Positions 8,575 to 20,284 of a stretch of 64,000 nucleotides of DNA are shown here, piece by piece (the stretch's first letter is position 1; the number at the start of each line of letters is the position of its first letter). The DNA lies in contig NZ_CP024081.1 in assembly GCF_003033885.1 (NCBI RefSeq), forward strand, positions 1,953,980-2,017,979, written 5' to 3'. A program made the translations under genes and the position numbers. Source of the stretch: Pseudomonas rhizophila (GTDB lineage: Bacteria > Pseudomonadota > Gammaproteobacteria > Pseudomonadales > Pseudomonadaceae). The notes under the pieces were generated by a model, which was not told the DNA's origin, did no database searches, and was given only the letters and a program-made list of their open reading frames with translations.

Positions 8575-8988
8575 ATGAACTCCAGTCGACCTTATCTGGT
8601 CCGCGCGCTCTACGAGTGGATTGTGGACAACGATTGCACCCCGCACATGCTGGTCAACGCCGAGTATCCATCGGTGCAGGTGCCGCAGGGTTTTGCCAAC
8701 GATGGGCAAATTGTCTTGAACGTATCACCGGCCGCCGTGCGTCACCTGCACATGGACAATGATGCGGTCAGTTTCGAGGGACGTTTCGGGGGTGTGCCAC
8801 ACACCCTGTACGTGCCTATCGCCTCGATCCTGGGGATTTATGCCCGGGAGAATGGTCAGGGTATGGTGTTCGAGCTGGAATCGCCGTTGGACGGCGAAGA
8901 AGAGTTCGAGGCTGATGATGACCTGCCGCCACCGGATGACGAGCCGCCGCGTCCTAGCGGGCGGCCTAGTTTGAAAGTGGTGAAATAA
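8575..8988 (+). CDS. sspB: ClpXP protease specificity-enhancing factor
   Basis: The 137-residue protein starts MNSSRPYLVRALYEWIVDNDCTPHMLV, a hallmark of the SspB fold that holds ssrA-tagged peptides. The folded domain ends near residue 108 (IYARENGQGMVFELE). An acidic, proline-rich linker (DDDLPPPDDEPP) follows, and the short C-terminal tail RPSLKVVK is the ClpX-docking peptide of the family. It delivers ssrA-tagged substrates to ClpXP. It is the last gene of the sspAB unit; a terminator follows. Confidence 0.95.
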   Translation: MNSSRPYLVRALYEWIVDNDCTPHMLVNAEYPSVQVPQGFANDGQIVLNVSPAAVRHLHMDNDAVSFEGRFGGVPHTLYVPIASILGIYARENGQGMVFELESPLDGEEEFEADDDLPPPDDEPPRPSGRPSLKVVK

Positions 8989-9047
8989 GTGGCCGGGGTA
9001 TGAAAAAAGCCATCCAGCCATAAGCCGGGTGTCGCAACTTGGTTAAG

Positions 9048-9083
9048 AAAATGCCCGTATCGTGAGATGTGGGCATTTTTTTT
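9048..9083 (+). terminator. Rho-independent terminator after sspAB
   Basis: AATGCCC and GGGCATT form the stem around a loop of about 14 bases, followed by eight T. It lies just outside the left arm of the repeat island. Confidence 0.75.
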
Positions 9084-9097
9084 GTAGTGTCATGGTT

Positions 9098-9375
9098 GGT
9101 GTGTATATCCATTTCTTCGGTAACGGCTGCTTATGGTTCCGCCCTTACGGCGGGTCACTTTCGAAGAGCGCGAAAGTAACCAAAGCGCTTTGCCCCACCA
9201 CTCGGCACCTCGCTTAGGCTCGGTGTACCCTCACTCCGGCACTGCTCCGTGGGCCCGCCGCGAAGGGCCATCCATGGCCCAGCGCGGCTATCCCGGCATC
9301 CATGCCGGGATGCCCACTGCGCAATGCCTGCGTTCGGCCAGCGTGGTTTAACGGGGCGTCGAGATCAAGATCAAG
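9098..9375 (+). repeat. Repeat island 1, left arm (long dispersed repeat, copy A)
   Basis: About 275 bases are shared, with some divergence, with an inverted copy at about 9746-10036 and a direct copy at about 33353-33634. Recognisable blocks in order are an outer end with GTGTATATCCATTTCTTCGG, TTCCGCCCTTACGGCGGGTC, AGCGCGAAAGTAACCAAAGC, CCTCGCTTAGGCTCGG, CCGTGGGCCCGCCGCGAAGG, CCCGGCATCCATGCCGGGAT and the inner end AACGGGGCGTCGAGATCAAG. Several blocks are short palindromes. The small open frames across it differ between copies and on both strands and are judged non-coding. No transposase is present. Confidence 0.85.
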
Positions 9376-9384
9376 ATCAAAAGC

Positions 9385-9504
9385 AGAGCAAGAGCAAGAG
9401 CAAGAGCAAGAGCAAGAGCAAGAGCAAGAGCAAGAGCAAGAGCAAGAGCAAGAGCAAGAGCAAGAGCAAGAGCAAGAGCAAGAGCAAGAGCAAGAGCAAG
9501 AGCG
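9385..9504. repeat. Hexanucleotide tandem repeat (AGAGCA), about 20 copies
   Basis: The unit AGAGCA is repeated about 20 times without visible interruption, directly inside the inner end of repeat arm A. It is preceded by a decayed GATCAA triplet-like stretch. The forward frames would read Lys-Ser or Glu-Gln repeats and the reverse Cys-Ser, all artefacts of the repeat. Such tracts are prone to length change by slippage. Confidence 0.95.
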
Positions 9505-9537
9505 GGGTAGATGCCAGTATCTATTTAGCTGAACTAC

Positions 9538-9699
9538 CGCTATCGCGAGCAGGCTCGCTCCCACATTGATTTGTGTGTGCTCACAGTATTTGCAAGCGAC
9601 ACAAAACCTGTGGGAGCGAGCCTGCTCGCGATGACGCCGGTACATCCAAGCATCACTGCAAACTGACCCTCCACTTTTGCGAGCAAGCTCGCTCCCACA
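9538..9699. repeat. Three REP palindromes inside island 1
   Basis: REP copies occur at about 9538-9565 (CGCTATCGCGAGCAGGC...), 9609-9632 (TGTGGGAGCGAGCC...) and 9675-9699 (TTTTGCGAGCAAGC...). The first two are in inverted orientation. They occupy the space between the two long inverted arms. Confidence 0.8.
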
Positions 9700-9745
9700 G
9701 GGGAAACCCGTTCGCTCCAGAACAGGCCGGCTGTCAGGCCGCCTC

Positions 9746-10036
9746 GTTTTTGATTTTGATCTGGGGCGCCCCGTTAACCACGCTGGCCGAACGCAGGTAT
9801 TGCGTAGTGGGCACCTCGGCATGGATGCCGAGGTAGCCGCTCTGGGCCATGGATGGCCCTTCGCGGCGGGCCCACGGAGCAATGCCGGAGTGAGGGCATG
9901 CCGAGCCTAGGCGAGGCACCGAGTGGTGGGGCAAAGCGCTTTTGGTTACTTTTGGCGCTCTTCCAAAAGTGACCCGCTGTAAGAGCGAAACCATAAGCAG
10001 CCGTTACCGCAGCAACGGATATACACACCAATCACC
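9746..10036 (-). repeat. Repeat island 1, right arm (long dispersed repeat, copy B, inverted)
   Basis: This is the reverse-complement relative of the left arm. Its inner end reads GGCGCCCCGTTAACCACGCT and its outer end GCAGCAACGGATATACACACC. Between them lie the inverted equivalents of the GGCCCACGGAGCAATGCCGG, GCCGAGCCTAGGCGAGGC and TTTGGTTACTTTTGG blocks. Just inside the inner end is GGCCGGCTGTCAGGCCGCCT (from about 9727), which also occurs several times in island 2. The two arms could pair over more than 250 bases. Confidence 0.85.
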
Positions 10037-10060
10037 CCCACAAAAAAAATGAAGCCAAAA

Positions 10061-10098
10061 AAAACGGCGCTTTCCGTCTCGGAAGAAGCGCCGTTTTT
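10061..10098 (-). terminator. Terminator (probably bidirectional) downstream of dolP
   Basis: AACGGCGCTTTCCG and CGGAAGAAGCGCCGTT form a long stem with a short loop. A runs on the left and T on the right. It lies about 25 bases beyond the dolP stop codon. Confidence 0.8.
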
Positions 10099-10120
10099 CT
10101 TGAGCACCTGAAGTTCAGTA

Positions 10121-11313
<1,193 letters not shown>

Positions 11314-11400
11314 TTATCGGCACAAGCATGTGCGGCGCGCAAAGCAAAGAGCAAAAATTGGGTGAAGGTGTCCGGCTCGGCTCGTCATGGGTGTTGACGT

Positions 11401-11763
11401 TCAACTGTCGAAGGCATTCTGCAACCAGTTCAACTGATCGGCGTTGCTGTCGATGGCAACCACGTCGAAGCGGCAGGGATGATCGGCCCAGCGAGACTCG
11501 ATTTGCAGGAAATACTGCGCGGCGAAAACCAGCTTCTGGCGCTTGCGTGCATCGATGCTGTCGAGCGCGCCACCCCATTGAGTATTTTTTCTGTAGCGGA
11601 CTTCGACGAATACTACTGTATCGCCGTCAAGCATGACCAGATCAAGCTCGCCACGTTTACACAGCCAGTTCTTCGCCAGCAGCCGCAGACCTTGTTGCTG
11701 AAGATGCGCGAGAGCCTGGCTCTCGGCATCCCGTCCGCTTTGCTGGCGAGATCGGTCAGGCAT
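11401..11763 (-). CDS. yraN: YraN family (UPF0102) putative nuclease-fold protein
   Basis: The 120-residue protein begins MPDRSRQQSGRDAESQALAHLQQQG. It carries the restriction-endonuclease-like core LCKRGELDLVMLDGDTVVFVEVRYRKN, in which the Glu, Asp and VEVRYR elements correspond to the E-D-ExK residues of the PD-(D/E)XK fold. The biological role of the family is not settled. The frame is open 18 codons further upstream into lpoA, but the ATG at 11763 overlaps the lpoA stop (ATGA) and matches the family start. About 110 bases without a gene separate it from the SIS-domain gene. Confidence 0.9.
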   Translation of the reverse strand: MPDRSRQQSGRDAESQALAHLQQQGLRLLAKNWLCKRGELDLVMLDGDTVVFVEVRYRKNTQWGGALDSIDARKRQKLVFAAQYFLQIESRWADHPCRFDVVAIDSNADQLNWLQNAFDS

Positions 11764-13574
11764 CAGCGCTGAGTGTCTGGCAGGCGCTGCACCTGACCGT
11801 TGACGAATTCGGCCCACGGCAGTTGACGTTGCACGCGCTGGGACTGCGACACTGCCAGGCTGCCCGACAACCCCTCGATGCGGGTGTCCGGTAATGTCTT
11901 TAGCTGACCCAGGCGCGGAGCCAGACGATAAGCATCCGCTCCCATCGCGTACAACCGACCCAGGCTACCGCCGGCCTGGGGCCACTGGGCGGTGACCTGC
12001 TTGCGCAGCGGGTCGTTGGCATCGAGCAGCCACGGGGTTTCGCAGAAGCGCACGCCGCTCATGTCGTTGTACTGATTCTGGTCGCCACTGGCGCTGAACA
12101 CATGCGAGGTGGCGTACACAGGTACGTCGCCGGCGTACTGGAAGTTCAGGGTCGGCTTGATCTGCTGGGCCTGTTGCGGGGTCGAGGCCAGGAACAGGAA
12201 TTCGATGTCCTGGCGGCGGGACGGCTGGGCCGCGACGGCGGTGTCGACTGTGCTTTGCAGGCGCTTGGCGCGACCTTCGCTCTGGCGCAGATGGAACATG
12301 TCGGCAATCTGCTGGGCCAGTTGTACGGGTTGATCGATACGTTCGACAGCGATGATGGTGCCGCCATTGGCCTGCCAGTCCTCGCTGAAGGCTTTGAGGA
12401 CGCGATCGCCCCATTCACCTTTTGGCACCATGACGGCGGCACGATGCAGGCCGTCCGTACGGGCGCGACGCGATACTTCGCGGGCTTCGTCTTCCGCGGC
12501 CAGGCCAAACTGGAACAGTTGGGCCGGGCCTTGCTCGCCTTCGCTGTAATTGAGCGCGAGGGTCGTGATCGGCAGTTGCGGGCGGGTGCTGAGCTGCTTG
12601 ACCAAGGGTTTTTCCAGCGGGCCGACCACCAGTTGCACGCCGTCGGCCTGCGCCTTGCGATAGAAATCATCCAGGGAGGTCAGGCGCGAGCTGTCATAAA
12701 ACTGAATGCTTGGCGGGTTCTGCCCGGCTTGTTGGGCCTGATAGTGGGCAGCCATGAAACCTTCGCGCAAAGCTCTGGCGACCGAGGACAGCGGGCCATC
12801 CTGGGGCAGCAGCAAGGCGATCTTGCTCAGGGGCTGGCTCGCCAGTTCCTTGAGCTTGACCAGCGGCGTCGGCAACTGGAGCGCGGCCGGGTGCTTGGGG
12901 TTCTGCTCGCGCCAGCTGTCGATAGCCGCCTGTTGCTGTTCCAGCGTACCGGCAGTTTTTACAGCCTGGGCCAAACTCAGCCAGCCACCCAGGTCGTCGG
13001 TGGTGGTCGGTTGCAGTTGATCGGTGGGCAGCGAGGCGATCAACGACCAGATCGCCTCGTGGTTTTTCGCCGCCGCTTCGTTTTCAAGCAGGGGCGCAAT
13101 GAAGATCCGTTCCTTGGCGGCGGCCAGGGTCTGGCCATCGGCCTCGAGGGCGCGGGCGTGGACGGTGCCGGTACGGACCTGCTGTTCCACCGGTAGCTCG
13201 CCCAGGTGCTGCAGGCTCGGGTGGCTCAGGGCGCTCAGCGCTGCTTTGGGTTGATTGCGCGTCATTGCCAGTTCGGCCGCCAGAGTGCTGGCGAAAATCT
13301 GCTGGCCGGGCTTGAGTTGCTCCATCGGCACCTGTTGCAGGATCTGCGCGGACTGGCCGGCATTGCCCTGGCGGTAGGCCAGGTCTGCTGCACTCAGGCG
13401 CAACAGGGCGGCTTTTTCCGGGGTTTTGCTTTGAGTGGCCTGTTCGAGCAACTGCTCGATACTGGCATCCGGGGTCCGTGGAAGTTCGCCAAGGCTGGAG
13501 GAGGGCGAGCTGGCGCAGGCCGCCAGAAGGGCAGCGAGGCAGAGGGCGGAGAGCAGCCGCAGGCAAGCGATCAT
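11763..13574 (-). CDS. lpoA: Penicillin-binding protein activator LpoA
   Basis: The 603-residue lipoprotein has a signal ending LAALLAAC (lipid-modified Cys20). The N-terminal part, about 30-250, is helical and TPR-like (SAADLAYRQGNAGQSAQIL, AALSALSHPSLQHLGEL). The C-terminal part, about 255-600, has the periplasmic-binding-protein type I fold (KIALLLPQDGPLSSVARALREGFMAAHY, VVGPLEKPLVKQL, MGADAYRLAPRL). In E. coli LpoA reaches from the outer membrane through the peptidoglycan to activate PBP1A. The gene is divergent from rsmI, the same arrangement as in enterobacteria. A second annotation found for such proteins is YraM. Confidence 0.93.
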   Translation of the reverse strand: MIACLRLLSALCLAALLAACASSPSSSLGELPRTPDASIEQLLEQATQSKTPEKAALLRLSAADLAYRQGNAGQSAQILQQVPMEQLKPGQQIFASTLAAELAMTRNQPKAALSALSHPSLQHLGELPVEQQVRTGTVHARALEADGQTLAAAKERIFIAPLLENEAAAKNHEAIWSLIASLPTDQLQPTTTDDLGGWLSLAQAVKTAGTLEQQQAAIDSWREQNPKHPAALQLPTPLVKLKELASQPLSKIALLLPQDGPLSSVARALREGFMAAHYQAQQAGQNPPSIQFYDSSRLTSLDDFYRKAQADGVQLVVGPLEKPLVKQLSTRPQLPITTLALNYSEGEQGPAQLFQFGLAAEDEAREVSRRARTDGLHRAAVMVPKGEWGDRVLKAFSEDWQANGGTIIAVERIDQPVQLAQQIADMFHLRQSEGRAKRLQSTVDTAVAAQPSRRQDIEFLFLASTPQQAQQIKPTLNFQYAGDVPVYATSHVFSASGDQNQYNDMSGVRFCETPWLLDANDPLRKQVTAQWPQAGGSLGRLYAMGADAYRLAPRLGQLKTLPDTRIEGLSGSLAVSQSQRVQRQLPWAEFVNGQVQRLPDTQR

Positions 13575-13783
13575 GTAAATGTTCCTGATACGAGATCAAA
13601 TTAGCGTCGAATTGTACCCAAGCACTGGCCGGGGCGCGATGTTAGTGGCGTGAATCGATCAATTTAGGTATTTCAAATGTTGCGGCGCAGCACGGCAGGT
13701 CGCCGGACAGCGAGGCGCTGCGGGCAGTCGTGACGCACACTACGCGCTACAATGGCGGTTTTACCGATCATGAGGTGTGCGCT

Positions 13784-14656
13784 TTGACTGCTCCAGGTGC
13801 TTTGAATTCCGCTGCCGGCTCGCTTTATGTGGTGGCGACGCCCATCGGCAACCTGGACGATATCAGTGCCCGGGCGCTGAAAATCCTGCAGGAGGTGGCC
13901 CTCATTGCGGCCGAAGATACGCGCCACTCTCAACGCTTGTTGCAACATTTCGGCATTTCAACGCCGTTGGCGGCCTGTCATGAGCACAACGAGCGGGAAG
14001 AAGGCAGTCGTTTTATCACTCGTTTGTTGGCGGGCGATAACGTCGCGCTGATTTCCGACGCGGGTACACCGCTGATTTCCGACCCTGGCTATCACCTGGT
14101 GCGCCAGGCTCGGGCGGCCGGTATCAGCGTAGTGCCGGTGCCGGGGGCGTGCGCCTTGATCGCAGCCCTTTCGGCGGCGGGCCTGCCGTCGGACCGTTTC
14201 ATTTTCGAAGGTTTTCTGCCAGCCAAGGCGGTGGGGCGACGGGCGCGCCTGGAGTCTATAAAGGAGGAGCCGCGTACGTTGATCTTTTATGAGGCGCCGC
14301 ACCGCATCCTTGAATGCCTGCAGGACATGGAGCTGGTGTTTGGTCCGGAGCGCCCGGCGCTGCTCGCCAGGGAGCTGACCAAAACCTTCGAAACCCTCAA
14401 GGGGTTGCCGCTGGCGCAGTTGCGCGCCTTCGTCGAAGGCGATAGCAACCAGCAGCGCGGTGAATGCGTCGTGCTGGTGGCGGGCTGGACGGCGCCGGAC
14501 AATGAAGAGACCGTCAGCAGTGAAGCGATGCGCATCCTGGACCTGCTGCTTGAGGAAATGCCCCTCAAGCGCGCCGCCGCTCTCGCGGCGCAGATTACCG
14601 GCGAGCGTAAGAACGTCCTGTATCAGGTCGCGCTGGAAAAACAGAAGGGCCAGTGA
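13784..14656 (+). CDS. rsmI: 16S rRNA (cytidine-1402-2'-O)-methyltransferase
   Basis: The product, about 290 residues, belongs to the tetrapyrrole-methylase fold, with SLYVVATPIGNLDDISARALKIL, AAEDTRHSQRLL, ALISDAGTPLISDPGYHLV and VVPVPGACALIAALSAAGL. RsmI methylates the ribose of C1402 in 16S rRNA. The start is uncertain. The open frame begins at 13730, but no ribosome binding site supports it. A TTG at 13784 has GAGGTG six bases upstream and gives LTAPGALNSAAGSLYVV, which fits the family N-terminus; a GTG at 13775 is an alternative. It stands divergent from lpoA and just upstream of rnpB. Confidence 0.9.
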   Translation: MTAPGALNSAAGSLYVVATPIGNLDDISARALKILQEVALIAAEDTRHSQRLLQHFGISTPLAACHEHNEREEGSRFITRLLAGDNVALISDAGTPLISDPGYHLVRQARAAGISVVPVPGACALIAALSAAGLPSDRFIFEGFLPAKAVGRRARLESIKEEPRTLIFYEAPHRILECLQDMELVFGPERPALLARELTKTFETLKGLPLAQLRAFVEGDSNQQRGECVVLVAGWTAPDNEETVSSEAMRILDLLLEEMPLKRAAALAAQITGERKNVLYQVALEKQKGQ

Positions 14657-14728
14657 AACCGGGGCGCGGGGCTGGCCAAGGGCTTTTAGCGCTTGTTCTT
14701 CGGCCGCTCTGCCGTTAACCTTCGCGGC

Positions 14729-15083
14729 GGAGAGTCGATCGGACAGTCGCTGCCCTCTATGAAAATTAGGGGGGGGAGGAAAGTCCGGGCTCCATAGGGC
14801 GAAGTGCCAGGTAATGCCTGGGAGGCGTGAGCCTACGGAAAGTGCCACAGAAAATAACCGCCTAAGCGTTTCGGCGCCGGTAAGGGTGAAAAGGTGCGGT
14901 AAGAGCGCACCGCACGGCTGGCAACAGTTCGTGGCTAGGTAAACCCCACTTGGAGCAAGACCAAATAGGGTCCCAAGGCGTGGCCCGCGCTGGGACCGGG
15001 TAGGTTGCTAAAGATGTCCAGTGATGGCCATCGTAGACGAATGACTGTTCAAGACAGAACCCGGCTTACAGATCGACTCTCCA
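14729..15083 (+). ncRNA. rnpB: RNase P RNA (bacterial class A)
   Basis: The ends GGAGAGTCGAT and ATCGACTCTCC pair to form helix P1. The conserved GAGGAAAGTCCGGGCTCC element (CR-I/P4 5' strand) is present near 14776. The universal 3' strand follows as AGACAGAACCCGGCTTACAG just before the closing helix. The tetraloop helices AGTGCCAGGTAATGCCTGGG and GTGCGGTAAGAGCGCACCGC are as in other gamma-proteobacteria. It is the catalytic RNA that matures tRNA 5' ends. Location between rsmI and mraZ is standard. A short T-run after the end may be the terminator. Confidence 0.97.
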
Positions 15084-15287
15084 CCTTTTCCCCTCCTGCC
15101 AGAATCGCTGGCAGACGCAATTGCTAAGACCAAAAAAATCTTACTCTTAACAAATCACTTTAACTTCTGAGCGCAGCTTCCTGTGTTCGCTGAAGTTGTG
15201 GCGAAAAATCCTACGTCAGATTCCCATCGCCCCTCCAGATACGCTCCTAAATCTCCGATCTATAAGGCTTTTCCTTCACTCCGCGCC

Positions 15288-15317
15288 TTGACGGTGCGGT
15301 GGGCGCATTCCTATAGT
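15288..15317 (+). promoter_or_regulatory. Pmra promoter of the dcw cluster
   Basis: TTGACG, 18 bases and TATAGT lie about 76 bases upstream of the mraZ start. The elements are good sigma-70 matches and lie immediately upstream of the MraZ boxes, as in the E. coli mra promoter. The remainder of the gap from 15084 shows no gene. Confidence 0.7.
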
Positions 15318-15323
15318 GTGCGC

Positions 15324-15350
15324 AAGTGGCGGAAAGTGGCATGAAGTGGG
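15324..15350 (+). promoter_or_regulatory. MraZ operator: three direct repeats at 10-base spacing
   Basis: AAGTGGC at 15324, AAGTGGC at 15334 and AAGTGGG at 15344 are spaced exactly one helical turn apart between the -10 element and mraZ. Known MraZ operators are such GTGG-containing direct repeats, bound by the ring-shaped MraZ multimer to autorepress the cluster. Confidence 0.8.
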
Positions 15351-15392
15351 TTTTTTGAGCGTAAAACGCAAAATTTTTGGAGAAACGCTGAC

Positions 15393-15848
15393 GTGTTTCG
15401 CGGAGCTAACGCTATCAGTCTCGATGCAAAGGGCCGTCTCGCCATGCCGAGCCGGTACCGTGACGAGCTCGTTTCGCGTAGTTCCGGGCAGTTAATCGTC
15501 ACGATCGACGCCGTTGACCCATGTTTGTGTGTTTACCCTCTTGATGAGTGGGAAATCATCGAAACCAAACTGCGCGCACTGCCTTCACTGCGTGAAGAAA
15601 ACCGCCGCCTGCAACGCTTGCTGATCGGTAACGCCGTCGACCTCGAACTCGACGGCAGCGGTCGTTTCCTGGTTCCGCCGCGCCTGCGCGAATACGCCAA
15701 GCTGGACAAGCGCGCGATGCTGGTGGGCCAACTGAACAAGTTCCAACTGTGGGACGAAGATGCCTGGAATGCGGTCTCTGCCGCTGACCTTGCTGCTATT
15801 CAACAACCGGGCGCCATGCCTGATGAACTGCGTGATTTGATCCTGTGA
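15393..15848 (+). CDS. mraZ: Transcriptional regulator MraZ
   Basis: The 151-residue protein has two AbrB-like half-domains: the first with [17 protein letters not shown], the second with [17 protein letters not shown]. It starts with GTG ([14 protein letters not shown]), with TTGGAGAAA as ribosome binding site. MraZ binds repeats upstream of its own gene and represses the division/cell-wall cluster; the three repeats at 15324-15350 are its likely site. It overlaps the start of rsmH. Confidence 0.96.
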   Translation: MFRGANAISLDAKGRLAMPSRYRDELVSRSSGQLIVTIDAVDPCLCVYPLDEWEIIETKLRALPSLREENRRLQRLLIGNAVDLELDGSGRFLVPPRLREYAKLDKRAMLVGQLNKFQLWDEDAWNAVSAADLAAIQQPGAMPDELRDLIL

Positions 15849-16788
15849 CTATTGATAGCGGCTTTAACCACATCACCGTACTGCTTGACGAAGCCGTCGA
15901 GGCTCTCGCCGTACGTCCTGATGGCTGCTATCTGGATGGCACGTTCGGGCGCGGCGGGCATAGCCGGCTGATCCTCAGCAAGCTCGGTCCGGACGGTCGG
16001 CTGCTGGGGTTCGACAAGGATCCTCAAGCGATTGCCACCGGGCAAGCGCTAGCGGCCGAAGACGGCCGCTTTGTCGTTGTGCAGCGCAGCTTTGCGGAGC
16101 TGGGATCGGAAGTCGCCCAGCGTGGCCTGGCTGGCAAAGTCAGTGGCGTCTTGCTTGACCTGGGCGTGTCTTCGCCGCAGTTGGACGACCCTGAGCGCGG
16201 CTTCAGTTTTCTCAATGATGGCCCGCTGGACATGCGCATGGATCCGTCCCGTGGAATCAGCGCCGCCGAATTCGTCAATACCGCTGCGGTGGAAGAAATC
16301 GCCCGTGTTTTCAAGGAATACGGCGAAGAACGTTTTTCCGGTCGCATGGCCCGTGCCGTGGTCGAGCGTCGCGATATCAAACCGTTCGAGCGCACCGGCG
16401 ACCTGGCCGAAGTGCTGAAAGTCGCCAACCCGGCATGGGAGAAGGGCAAGAACCCGGCTACCCGGGCTTTCCAGGGTTTGCGCATCCACGTCAATAATGA
16501 ACTGGGTGATCTGGAGGCCGGCCTTGAGGCGGCACTTGAAGCACTTGAGGTCGGCGGGCGACTGGTGGTGATCAGCTTCCATTCCCTGGAAGACCGTATC
16601 GTCAAACTGTTCATGCGCAAGCTCACCAAGGGTGAGGCCGATAACCTGCCGCGCAACCTGCCGGTGCGTTTCGAAGCCTTCGTGCCGAAAATCAAGATTC
16701 ATGGCAAGGCGCAGTTCGCCTCCGAGGCTGAACTCAAGGCCAACCCGCGTGCCCGTAGCGCCGTCATGCGTGTTGCGGAGAAGTTGCG

Positions 16789-16792
<4 letters not shown>
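15845..16792 (+). CDS. rsmH: 16S rRNA (cytosine-1402-N4)-methyltransferase
   Basis: The 315-residue protein (formerly MraW) begins with GTG as [21 protein letters not shown]. The SAM-binding segment [16 protein letters not shown] and the motifs [23 protein letters not shown] and [14 protein letters not shown] are complete. It methylates N4 of C1402 of 16S rRNA, the same nucleotide whose ribose is modified by RsmI at 13784. Both enzymes of the dual m4Cm modification are therefore in this window. Start and stop overlap mraZ and ftsL. Confidence 0.97.
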
Positions 16793-18820
<2,028 letters not shown>

Positions 18821-18821
<1 letters not shown>

Positions 18822-20284
18822 TGTCCCTGAGCCTGAACAAGATTTTTGCCCATGCCGGCCACGATCTGCTGATTCGCGAATTGGCCCTGGACAGCCGCCA
18901 CGTGCGTGCCGGGGATCTGTTCCTGGCCGTACCGGGTGCCCGGTTCGACGGTCGCGCCCACATCGCCGACGCCTTGAAGCGCGGCGCGGCTGCCGTGGCT
19001 TATGAAGTCGACGGCGCGACCGTGCTACCGATCACTGATGTGCCGCTGATTCCGGTCAAGGGCCTGGCGGCCCAGTTGTCGGACATTGCCGGGCGTTTTT
19101 ACGGCGACCCGAGTCGTCACTTGAACCTGATTGGCGTGACCGGCACCAACGGCAAGACCAGCGTTTCCCAACTGGTGGCCCAGGCCTTGGATCTGCTGGG
19201 TCAGCATTGCGGCATCGTCGGGACCTTGGGTAACGGATTCCACGGCGCGCTGGAGAGTGGCCTGCACACCACGCCGAACCCGATCGCCGTGCAAGCAACC
19301 CTGGCCGACCTGAAAAAGGCCGGAGCCAAGGCTGTGGCGATGGAAGTCTCTTCCCATGGCCTGGATCAGGGGCGCGTGACGGCCTTGGCGTTCGACGTCG
19401 CGGTATTGACCAACCTGTCGCGCGATCACCTGGATTACCACGGCACCATGCAGGCTTACGGCGAAGCAAAAGCCAGGTTGTTTGCCTGGAATGACTTGAA
19501 GTGCCGGGTCCTCAATCTTGACGACGCGTTCGGCCGGCAATTGGCCGCCGATAAGCGCGAGTCCCGGTTGATCACCTACAGCCTGGAAGATGCCAGCGCC
19601 TACCTTTATGTACGCCAGGCGCAATTCGATGACGAAGGCGTGCGCGCGACCTTGGTTACGCCCCAAGGCGAGCACCACCTGCGCAGCACCTTGTTGGGGC
19701 GTTTCAACCTGAGCAATGTGTTGGCCGCCGTGGGTGCCTTGCTTGGCCTGGACTACGCCCTGGATGAAATCCTCAAGGTCCTGCCCAAACTCGAAGGGCC
19801 GGCCGGACGTATGCAACGGCTGGGCGGCGGAACGCAACCGTTGGTGGTGGTCGATTACGCCCATACCCCGGATGCGTTGGACAAAGTTCTGATGGCCCTG
19901 CGGCCACACGCCAAGGGCAAGTTGCTGTGCCTGTTCGGCTGCGGCGGTGATCGTGACCGTGGCAAGCGTGCGCTGATGGCCGAAGTGGTGGAGCGCTTGG
20001 CCGACGGCGTAGTGGTCACCGACGACAATCCTCGCACCGAAGACCCGTCGCAGATTTTCGACGACATCCGCGCCGGCTTCTCGGCGGTGGATAACGTCAC
20101 CTTCGTGGCCGGTCGCGGCCAGGCCATTGCTCAGTTGATTGCCGGTGCGTCGGCGGACGACGTCATTGTCCTGGCCGGTAAAGGCCATGAGGATTATCAG
20201 GAAATCAACGGCGAACGCCATGCCTTCTCCGATTTGGTGGAAGCCGATCATGCCCTGACCGCGTGGGAGGTGGCCCATGCTTAA
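18821..20284 (+). CDS. murE: UDP-MurNAc-L-Ala-D-Glu:meso-diaminopimelate ligase
   Basis: The 487-residue Mur ligase carries the ATP-binding loop GVTGTNGKTSVSQL. The carbamylated-Lys region precedes VLTNLSRDHLDYHGTM. The C-terminal substrate motif DDNPRTEDP indicates specificity for meso-diaminopimelate rather than lysine. It adds the third residue of the peptidoglycan stem peptide in the cytoplasm. The stop of murE overlaps the start of murF by eight bases. Confidence 0.97.

Noticed and set aside
9385..9504. Possible CRISPR-like array
   Set aside because: The unit is six bases with no spacers, so it is a simple tandem repeat.
9249..9569. Open frame encoding long Lys-Ser, Glu-Gln or (reverse) Cys-Ser repeats
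   Set aside because: All three come from translating the same AGAGCA tandem tract in different frames; there is no ribosome binding site and the flanks are dispersed repeat DNA.
14768..14776. G-run in rnpB as a variable homopolymer
   Set aside because: It is part of the conserved RNase P RNA core before GAGGAAAGTCC, where such a run is normal in Pseudomonas.
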